This document shows positions 6,613 through 12,758 of a stretch of 12,758 bases of DNA, in pieces. The translations under genes were made by a program, and so were the position numbers. The notes beneath the pieces were generated by a model. It did not search any database. It saw nothing but the letters and a program-made list of their open reading frames with translations, and had not been told where the DNA came from. The first letter of the stretch is position 1. The number at the start of each line of letters is the position of its first letter. Location of the stretch: the NCBI GenBank assembly GCA_023422975.1, contig JAFAGF010000131.1, positions 1 through 12,758 on the forward strand, read 5' to 3'. Source of the stretch: Pseudomonadota bacterium. Its GTDB lineage: Bacteria; Pseudomonadota; Gammaproteobacteria; Burkholderiales; Burkholderiaceae_C.

Positions 6613-7566
6613 TTACACCACTGCGCCAGAGTTCGGATCGTTCGGGTCATGCTCCGTTTTGTTCGAAGCCTTAACCAAATCCTCACGTTTGACACCCAGC
6701 CACATCACAATGGCTGCGCCCACGAAAATGGACGAGTAGATACCAAACACGATACCGATGGTCAGCGCCAGCGAGAAGTAATGCAAGCTGGGTCCACCAA
6801 AGAAGAACATGGCCAGCACCATCGCTTCTGTCGAGGCGTGGGTAATGATCGTGCGGCTCATCGTGGAAGTGATGGCGTGGTTGATGACGGTCTTGGTATC
6901 CATCTTGCGCTGTTTGCGGAAGGTTTCGCGGATACGGTCAAACACCACCACCGACTCGTTCACCGAGTAGCCCAGTACGGCCAGCACCCCGGCCAGCACC
7001 GGCAGCGAGAACTCCCACTGGAAAAATGCAAAAAAGCCCAGGATGATGACCACGTCGTGGAAGTTGGCAAACGCAGCAGCTACACCGAACTTCCACTCGA
7101 AGCGAAATGCCAGATAGATGATGATGCCGGCCATCACCACGGCCAGCGCCAGCAAACCATTGGTCACCAGCTCTTCACCGACCGAGGGGCCTACAAATTC
7201 TGTGCGGCGCAGCGTCACCTCAGGGTCTTGGGCCTTCAGGGCTTGCAGCACCTGCTCGCTTTGCTGCGCAGAGGTGACACCTTGCTGCACAGGCATGCGA
7301 ATCATCACATCGCGGGCCGTACCAAAGTTTTGCACCGTTACGTCGCTGTAGCCCTTGTCCTGGATGGTTTTACGCACCTTTTCCAGATCAGCAGGCTGGC
7401 TGTAAGCCACTTCCATGACCGTGCCACCCGTGAACTCCACCGACAGGTGCAAGCCCTTGGTGACCAGAAAGAACACGGCCAGCACAAAAGTGATGATGGA
7501 AATCGCGTTGAGCACCAACGCGTACTTCATGAACGGAATATCTTTGCGGATACGGAAGAGTTCCAT
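6613..7566 (-). CDS. secF: Protein translocase subunit SecF
   Basis: SecF works with SecD and YajC in the inner membrane. The complex uses the proton gradient to complete preprotein export through SecYEG. The 317-residue product has TM1 at about 14-36, then the periplasmic motif VEFTGGT (43-49). A cluster of five further membrane segments covers about 134-292, including the conserved SVNESVVVFDRIRE (201-214, with D210). An ideal ribosome binding site, AAGGAGGAAGAC, precedes the ATG. It starts 11 nt after the secD stop. The acidic and asparagine-rich C-terminal tail is unremarkable. Confidence 0.97.
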   Translation of the reverse strand: MELFRIRKDIPFMKYALVLNAISIITFVLAVFFLVTKGLHLSVEFTGGTVMEVAYSQPADLEKVRKTIQDKGYSDVTVQNFGTARDVMIRMPVQQGVTSAQQSEQVLQALKAQDPEVTLRRTEFVGPSVGEELVTNGLLALAVVMAGIIIYLAFRFEWKFGVAAAFANFHDVVIILGFFAFFQWEFSLPVLAGVLAVLGYSVNESVVVFDRIRETFRKQRKMDTKTVINHAITSTMSRTIITHASTEAMVLAMFFFGGPSLHYFSLALTIGIVFGIYSSIFVGAAIVMWLGVKREDLVKASNKTEHDPNDPNSGAVV

Positions 7567-7577
7567 GTCTTCCTCCT

Positions 7578-9458
7578 TTACTTCGCTTCTTCAACGGCTG
7601 TGCCGTCGGGGCGCCAGATGGTGCCAATTGCCACGCTTTTGAGCTTTTTCTGGCGGCCGTACCAGAGGTTCACCAAACCGCGCGAGAAGAACACGGCGGA
7701 GAACATGCTGGTCGCAATACCAATACAGTGCACCACGGCAAAGCCGCGCACGGCACCCGAGCCAAAGGCCAGCAGCGCCAGCCCCACGATCAGGGTGGTC
7801 AGGTTCGAGTCCAGGATCGTTGCCCAGGCACGGTCATAGCCTGCATGAATGGCTGCCTGGGGCGACAGGCCCGCTCGCAGCTCTTCACGGATACGCTCAT
7901 TGATCAGCACGTTGGAGTCAATTGCCACACCAATCGCCAAGGCCATCGCCGCGATACCCGGCAAGGTCAGCGTGGCTTGCAGCATGGACAAGACCGCCAT
8001 CAGCAGCAGCACATTCACCCCCAACGCGATCGACGAGAACACGCCGAACAGGTGGTAGTAGATGCACATGAAGATGACGATGACGATGAAACCCCACAGC
8101 ACAGAGTCAATACCGCGCTCAATGTTGTCGGCACCCAGGCTGGGGCCAATGGTGTATTCCTCGATGATTTCCATCGGCGCTGCCAGCGAGCCTGCGCGCA
8201 ACAGCAACGAGGTGTCGTTGGCTTCCACCGTGGTCATGCGGCCAGAAATTTGCACACGGCCACCGCCAATTTCAGAGCGGATCACCGGCGCAGTGACCAC
8301 CTCACCCTTGCCCTTTTCGAACAAGATGATGGCCATGCGCTTGTTGATGTTTTCGCGGGTGATGTCCTTGAAGATGCGTGCGCCCTTGGCATCCAGCACC
8401 AGATTCACCGTCGGCTCCTGCGTCTGGCTGTCAAAGCCGGGCTGGGCATCGGTCAGGTTCTCACCGGTCAGGATGACCTGTTTCTTGACGATCACGGCGT
8501 TGCCGTTGCGGTCCAGGTAGCGTTCGGAACCGAAAGGTACATTGCCCGTGCCCATTTCCGCAGCACGGCCTTCCGAGCTTTCATCCACCATGCGCAGCTC
8601 CAGCGTGGCGGTACGGCCCAGAATATCCTTGGCCTTGGCGGTATCTTGCACACCCGGCAACTGCACCACGATGCGGTCCAGACCTTGCTGCTGAATCACC
8701 GGCTCTGCCACACCCAGCTCGTTGATCCGGTTGTGCAATGTGGTGATGTTTTGCTTGAGGGCTTGCTCTTGCACCTTGCGCAGGGCTTCGGGCTTGATCG
8801 ATGCGCGCAAGCGGCCATCGGTGTCGGTGCCCGCTTGCGTCACTTGCAAGTCAGGGAACTGGTCGGCAATCAGGTTGCGTGCGGCGGTCATGGCGGCTTC
8901 GTCACGCAGACGAATCTCGATCACCTGACCATCACGGTTGATGCCGCCGTGGCGAATGTTCTTGTCACGCATCATGGTGCGCAAATCGCCAGCCAGCGAA
9001 TCGGCGCGCTTGGTCAGCGCAGCGTCCATGTCGACCTGCAGCATGAAGTGCACGCCGCCGCGCAAGTCCAGACCCAAGTACATGGGGTGGGCACCCAGCG
9101 CAGACAGCCATTGGGGCGAGCGCGACACCAGGTTCAACGCCACGATGTAGGCAGGATCGGTGGGGTCAGCCACCAAGGCACGCTCAATCACGTCTTTGGC
9201 TTTGAGCTGCTCGTCGGGCGTGTTGAAACGCGCGCGTACCGAGTTGCCCTCCAGGCTCAGAATGTCCGGCGACAGGGAAGCGGCTTGCAGCGCGCTCTCC
9301 ACGCGGGCCAATGTGCCCTCGTCCACCTTGACAGAGGATTTGGCCGAGGACACTTGCACCGCAGGTGCCTCACCAAAGAAATTAGGCAGGGTGTAAATCA
9401 CCCCAATGAGTAGCGCGACCACAAGGATCGCGTACTTCCAGACCGGGTATCGGTTCAT
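7578..9458 (-). CDS. secD: Protein translocase subunit SecD
   Basis: SecD is the large proton-driven partner of SecF. The 626-residue product has TM1 at about 9-25 and a long periplasmic region beginning with the conserved LGLDLRGGVHFMLQVD (about 128-143). Five more membrane segments start near 455. The proton-relay motif GVAIDSNVLINERIREEL places the key aspartate near D514. Length matches betaproteobacterial SecD. The ATG at 9458 has only a weak ribosome binding site (GAGAGATAGAG), but the N-terminus MNRYPVWKY is typical. The gap to yajC is 86 nt and holds one small hairpin (9529-9533 with 9540-9544) without a T-run. Confidence 0.97.
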   Translation of the reverse strand: MNRYPVWKYAILVVALLIGVIYTLPNFFGEAPAVQVSSAKSSVKVDEGTLARVESALQAASLSPDILSLEGNSVRARFNTPDEQLKAKDVIERALVADPTDPAYIVALNLVSRSPQWLSALGAHPMYLGLDLRGGVHFMLQVDMDAALTKRADSLAGDLRTMMRDKNIRHGGINRDGQVIEIRLRDEAAMTAARNLIADQFPDLQVTQAGTDTDGRLRASIKPEALRKVQEQALKQNITTLHNRINELGVAEPVIQQQGLDRIVVQLPGVQDTAKAKDILGRTATLELRMVDESSEGRAAEMGTGNVPFGSERYLDRNGNAVIVKKQVILTGENLTDAQPGFDSQTQEPTVNLVLDAKGARIFKDITRENINKRMAIILFEKGKGEVVTAPVIRSEIGGGRVQISGRMTTVEANDTSLLLRAGSLAAPMEIIEEYTIGPSLGADNIERGIDSVLWGFIVIVIFMCIYYHLFGVFSSIALGVNVLLLMAVLSMLQATLTLPGIAAMALAIGVAIDSNVLINERIREELRAGLSPQAAIHAGYDRAWATILDSNLTTLIVGLALLAFGSGAVRGFAVVHCIGIATSMFSAVFFSRGLVNLWYGRQKKLKSVAIGTIWRPDGTAVEEAK

Positions 9459-9544
9459 GATCGCGCTCTATCTCTCACGCTAGAAACAGGGCGCGGCATG
9501 CCTTGAAAGCCCACCGGCCCGCTCAACCAGAAGAAAGTCTGGTC

Positions 9545-9880
9545 TTATTTGACGGTGCCCTTGGGCAGCACTTGCACCACGGCAGAGCGCTGAATTTGCA
9601 CCTTCACGCCCGCAGCGATTTCGATGAACAGGAACTGCTCGTCCAAATCCACTACACGGCCCAAGATGCCGCCAGCAGTCGCCACATCGTCACCCTTGGT
9701 CAGTGCTTCCACCATCGAGCGGTGTTCTTTTTGGCGCTTCATCTGGGGGCGGATCATCACAAAGTACAGCACCACGAACATCAGCACCAAAGGCAGCATG
9801 CCGGTGAGCGAGGACATCATGCCGCCTTCAGCAGCAGCGGCTGCAGGCGCGGTTTGGGCAAAAGCAGAGGAAATAAACAC
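9545..9880 (-). CDS. yajC: Preprotein translocase subunit YajC
   Basis: YajC is the small membrane partner of SecDF. The 111-residue product has one membrane segment (about 28-45, LPLVLMFVVLYFVMI) followed by the hallmark RPQMKRQKEH and the conserved cytoplasmic part GDDVATAGGILGRVVDLDEQFLFIEIAAGVKVQIQRSAV. The start is a GTG at 9880, with TTGGAG eight bases upstream giving a good ribosome binding site. The next in-frame ATG (codon 21) would lose the conserved N-terminal SSAFAQ stretch. It leads the yajC-secD-secF operon. A terminator-like hairpin lies just 26 nt upstream of the start. Confidence 0.95.
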   Translation of the reverse strand: MFISSAFAQTAPAAAAAEGGMMSSLTGMLPLVLMFVVLYFVMIRPQMKRQKEHRSMVEALTKGDDVATAGGILGRVVDLDEQFLFIEIAAGVKVQIQRSAVVQVLPKGTVK

Positions 9881-9906
9881 GGACGAACTCCAAGCTGGAA
9901 TGGGTC

Positions 9907-9934
9907 AAAAAAAAGGAACAGGCCACACGGCCTG
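9907..9934 (-). terminator. Terminator-like hairpin upstream of yajC
   Basis: On the minus strand CAGGCC and GGCCTG (9934-9929 and 9924-9919) form a 6-bp stem with a GTGT loop. TTCC follows and then eight Ts (9914-9907). Read toward yajC, it could stop transcription from upstream or attenuate the operon. The four bases between stem and U-run weaken it. No promoter is visible between the T-run and the yajC start. Confidence 0.45.
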
Positions 9935-9960
9935 CAAGCGCTACAGCATAGCTGAGCGCA
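9935..9960. repeat. Decayed copy of the AGCGCTAGCAGCT palindrome
   Basis: Positions 9938-9942 (GCGCT) pair with 9955-9959 (AGCGC), and after a bulged A 9944-9947 pairs with 9951-9954. The sequence CAAGCGCTACAGCATAGCTG resembles the repeat arm CAAGCGCTAGCAGCTA at 10078-10093 with a small insertion. I read it as a possible relic of the same family, but a chance hairpin cannot be excluded. Confidence 0.35.
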
Positions 9961-10056
9961 AGTCAACGAAGCATTGTATGCGTGTGCTTTGTGATATGCC
10001 GCAGCTAAACCTGAGTACCTGCCAGTGTTTGCCGCACCATGCGCTTCAAAAGAAAT

Positions 10057-10093
10057 TAGCTGCTAGCGCTTATGCAGCAAGCGCTAGCAGCTA
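10057..10093. repeat. Perfect 15-bp inverted repeat of the Comamonadaceae-type family
   Basis: TAGCTGCTAGCGCTT (10057-10071) is the exact reverse complement of 10079-10093, separated by a 7-nt loop. On the minus strand it is followed by a T-rich stretch (ATTTCTTTT), so it may end transcription of the indolepyruvate oxidoreductase gene. It shares its core with the diverged copy at 700-779. The rest of the 268-bp gap (9881-10148) holds only the two hairpins listed separately and no open reading frame I can support. Confidence 0.75.
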
Positions 10094-10148
10094 TCTTTAT
10101 TGATTTTTGCGCATCCAAAAATCTGTGTATGCACGGACTCACATGCGG

Positions 10149-12758
10149 TTACGCACGGTGCTGCGCGTCGGCAGGCCCCGCTTGCCATTGCTGCATCAGC
10201 TCCTGCCATTTGGCGCGGGCCGCTTGCAAATGCCGCTCTTTGACATGACCGTACCCCCGAATGTCTTCCGGGATGCGGGCGATCTGCACCGCCAGATCCA
10301 GCCTTTCACGACTGAGCTGCGGCAGCAGGCCTTCGATACAGGCACGGTATTCGGCAATCAAGGCGCGCTCGGTCTGGCGCTCCGGGTTGCGCCCAAACAC
10401 ATCCCACAGGCCGCCCCGCAAGCCCTTCAGGCCAGCCAGCAGCTTGAACATGCTGCGCACGCGCGGTGCATAGGCCTTCTTCACCAGATGGCCCTGCGCA
10501 TCCTTGCGCGCCGTCAGCGGCGGTGCCAGGTGATGCACCAGTTTGTAGTCGCCCTCAAACATGCCGGCAATCTTTTGGGTGAAAGCCGGGTCCAGGTGCA
10601 GACGTGCCACTTCATACTCGTCTTTGTAGGCCATCAGCTTGAACAGGTAGCGCGCTACGGCTTCGGTCAGCTTGGTCGTGCTGCCCAGTTGCCCTTCGGC
10701 GGCTTGTACTGTCTCGACAAAGGCCCGGTACTCCGCTGCATAGGCCGCGTTTTGGTAGCCCGTCAAAAACGTGGTGCGCTGTGTAACCAGTTCCACCAGC
10801 CCTGGTTTTTTCACAAACTGAATCACTTGTGCCGTGCGGTAGAGCGCCTGCACCTGTGCCCAGTCGTGCGCGCAGCGGCGGCCCCACTCAAACGCGGCCT
10901 GGTTGTTGGCCACCTGCACGCCATTGAGCTCCATCGCCCGCAGCAAGGTGGCACGCGACAGGGGAATGCGCCCTTTTTGCCAGGCGTAGCCCAGCATCAG
11001 TGGGTTGGTATAGATGCTGTCGCCCAGCAGTTGCACAGCCACTTCGTCCGCATCAAACACCCCCACATGCTCTGGGCCACCCACCGCCTGTGCCAATGCG
11101 GTACTGCATTGGGCGGCAGGTGACTGCCAGTCTGGGTTGTGCACCAGCGCCGCTGTCGGTGTGCTGTGGCTGTTGAGTGCCACAAACGTGCGCCCGGCCT
11201 GCATGACGGCCAGCGTGGCTTGGTTGGCCGCCACGATCGCATCGCAACCCAGCACCAGATCGGCCTTGCCAATGTCTACCTTGGTGGTGTGGATGGCGCT
11301 GGCACTGTTGGCAATCTGGATGTGGCTCCAGGTTGCACCGCCTTTTTGTGCCAACCCTGCGGCATCTTGGGTGATCACGCCCTTGCCCTCCAGGTGCGCG
11401 GCCATGCCCAACAGCGAGCCAATGGTGATGACGCCCGTGCCCCCTACGCCTGCCACCACAATGCCCCAGGCCTGGCTCGCATCAGGCAGCACGGGCTCTG
11501 GCAGGGGTGGCAGCTGCGACAAATCGCCTTTTTGCTCTTTCTTGGGCTTTTTCAGCTGGCCGCCTTCTACGGTGACAAAACTGGGGCAAAAACCGTTAAC
11601 GCAGGAGAAATCCTTGTTGCAGCTGCTTTGGTTGATGCGGCGTTTGCGGCCAAATTCGGTTTCCACCGGCTCTACGGACAGGCAGTTGGACTGCACCGAG
11701 CAGTCGCCACACCCTTCGCATACCAGCTCGTTGATCACCACGGTTTTGGCGGGCGTCTCCAGCGTGCCACGCTTGCGGCGGCGGCGCTTTTCCGTGGCAC
11801 AGGTCTGGTCGTAAATGATGGTGGTGCAGCCGCTGATTGCACGGAACTCCCGCTGAATACGGTCTAGCTCATCGCGGTGGTGCACCGTCACACCGGGCGC
11901 CAGGGCCACACCTTGGTACTTCTCAGGCTCATCGGTCACAATGACCAGTTTTTTCACGCCCTCGGCCAGCAGGCTCTGCATGATTTGCAGCACGCTGTGC
12001 CCTTCGGGGCGCTCGCCCACGCGCTGGCCACCGGTCATGGCCACGGCGTCGTTGTAGAGCACTTTGTAGGTAATGTTCACCCCCGCCGCAATGCTTTGGC
12101 GGATGGCCAGCAGACCACTGTGGAAGTAAGTGCCGTCGCCCAGGTTGGCAAACACATGGTTGTCTTTGGTGAACGGTGCTTGCCCCACCCAGGTGACGCC
12201 TTCTCCCCCCATTTGCGTGAAGGTGCTGGTGGAGCGGTCCATCCACACCGTCATGTAGTGGCAACCAATGCCCGCCACCGCGCGGCTGCCCTCGGGCACG
12301 CGGGTGCTGGTGTTGTGCGGGCAGCCACTGCAAAACCACGGTGTGCGCTCTGCACCGGGCGCACCCGCCTGGGCTTGTTGCTGTTCGCAGGCATCCAGCA
12401 AAGCCAGGTGCTGGTTGATGCGTGCCTGCACATCGTCCGGCACGCCCAGCTTGGTCAAACGCTTGGCAATGGCACGGGCAATCAGGGCGGGCGTCAAATC
12501 GGCATTGGCGCGCAGCAACCAGTCGCTGCCTGCGTGGAAGGGGCGTCCCCACTCATCGCTGGTGCTGTCTTCAAATTTACCTACCACCGAGGGGCGCACA
12601 TCGTCGCGCCAGTTGTACAGTTCTTCTTTGACTTGGTATTCGATGATCTGGCGCTTTTCTTCCACCACCAGAATCTCTTGCAGGCCGCGTGCAAATTCGC
12701 GGGTGATGGTGGCTTCCAGCGGCCACACCACATTCACCTTGTGCACGCGAATGCCGAT
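10149..12758 (-). CDS. Indolepyruvate ferredoxin oxidoreductase, fused single chain (partial, N-terminus off window)
   Basis: The 869 visible residues run in frame to the right edge. Fused members are about 1,150-1,200 aa, so roughly 300 N-terminal residues are missing. The enzyme oxidatively decarboxylates aryl pyruvates such as indolepyruvate to aryl-acetyl-CoA, passing electrons to ferredoxin. Visible parts in order: CSGCPHNTS and GIGCH; the thiamine diphosphate site GDGTYFHSG (about 12114-12140) with the downstream YNDAVAMTGGQ; two cysteine groups like ferredoxin clusters (CEGCGDCSVQSNC at 11682-11722 and CNKDFSCVNGFC at 11586-11621); the gamma-type domain starting WGIVVAGVGGTGVIT (about 11420-11468); and a C-terminal region matching DUF6537. 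The gene ends with TAA at 10149. Confidence 0.93.
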   Translation of the reverse strand: MGIRVHKVNVVWPLEATITREFARGLQEILVVEEKRQIIEYQVKEELYNWRDDVRPSVVGKFEDSTSDEWGRPFHAGSDWLLRANADLTPALIARAIAKRLTKLGVPDDVQARINQHLALLDACEQQQAQAGAPGAERTPWFCSGCPHNTSTRVPEGSRAVAGIGCHYMTVWMDRSTSTFTQMGGEGVTWVGQAPFTKDNHVFANLGDGTYFHSGLLAIRQSIAAGVNITYKVLYNDAVAMTGGQRVGERPEGHSVLQIMQSLLAEGVKKLVIVTDEPEKYQGVALAPGVTVHHRDELDRIQREFRAISGCTTIIYDQTCATEKRRRRKRGTLETPAKTVVINELVCEGCGDCSVQSNCLSVEPVETEFGRKRRINQSSCNKDFSCVNGFCPSFVTVEGGQLKKPKKEQKGDLSQLPPLPEPVLPDASQAWGIVVAGVGGTGVITIGSLLGMAAHLEGKGVITQDAAGLAQKGGATWSHIQIANSASAIHTTKVDIGKADLVLGCDAIVAANQATLAVMQAGRTFVALNSHSTPTAALVHNPDWQSPAAQCSTALAQAVGGPEHVGVFDADEVAVQLLGDSIYTNPLMLGYAWQKGRIPLSRATLLRAMELNGVQVANNQAAFEWGRRCAHDWAQVQALYRTAQVIQFVKKPGLVELVTQRTTFLTGYQNAAYAAEYRAFVETVQAAEGQLGSTTKLTEAVARYLFKLMAYKDEYEVARLHLDPAFTQKIAGMFEGDYKLVHHLAPPLTARKDAQGHLVKKAYAPRVRSMFKLLAGLKGLRGGLWDVFGRNPERQTERALIAEYRACIEGLLPQLSRERLDLAVQIARIPEDIRGYGHVKERHLQAARAKWQELMQQWQAGPADAQHRA

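Noticed and set aside
7728-9413. A 561-codon open frame on the plus strand opposite secD, and a 418-codon one opposite secF (6583-7839)
   Set aside because: Both are antisense shadows of well-supported genes. Their products are rich in His, Gln, Arg and Gly with no recognisable domain, as expected from high-GC codon bias.
12744-12746. GTG at 12746 as the start of the indolepyruvate oxidoreductase
   Set aside because: The frame stays open to the window edge, and the protein would lack the N-terminal part of the family; the gene is simply cut by the window.

Overview
The window looks like ordinary chromosome from a Burkholderiales bacterium, most likely Comamonadaceae. The support is the moderately high GC content, a fused single-chain indolepyruvate ferredoxin oxidoreductase, a protein joining DUF3717-like and DUF1289-like parts, and intergenic palindromes built on AGCTGCTAGCGCTT, which I associate from memory with Acidovorax and Comamonas relatives. 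The genus is inference. No phage, transposase, CRISPR array, tRNA or rRNA gene is visible.

Layout from left to right. At 4-182 on the minus strand lies a yybP-ykoY-type (Mn2+-sensing) riboswitch with a plausible extended -10 promoter. Its target gene lies beyond the left edge. Divergent from it is a small DUF3717/DUF1289 protein (272-676, +). A palindromic repeat that can act as a two-way terminator separates this gene from a minus-strand cluster read in the order def, a BamE-like lipoprotein gene, fmt, azlC, azlD (785-4039). def and fmt remove and add the N-formyl group of initiator methionine. azlCD encode a branched-chain amino acid exporter. Junctions are tight (TAATG between def and the lipoprotein gene, 3 nt between fmt and azlC, ATGA between azlC and azlD), but a terminator-like hairpin sits just before fmt.

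Divergent from def is a two-gene unit on the plus strand: a secreted LysM protein gene (4200-5384) and, 6 nt later, dprA (5391-6551), the RecA-loading protein of natural transformation. A strong two-way terminator at 6572-6597 separates dprA from the convergent minus-strand yajC-secD-secF operon (6613-9880), the accessory part of the Sec translocon. The right side holds the C-terminal 869 residues of an indolepyruvate ferredoxin oxidoreductase (minus strand, continuing off the right edge). Between its stop codon and yajC is a 268-bp gap with a perfect 15-bp inverted repeat, a decayed relative of it, and a terminator-like hairpin immediately upstream of yajC.

I see no previously undescribed multi-gene system. 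The points most worth a second look are the manganese riboswitch with its unseen target, the two-domain DUF3717/DUF1289 protein, the dispersed palindromes, and the leader hairpins before fmt and yajC.
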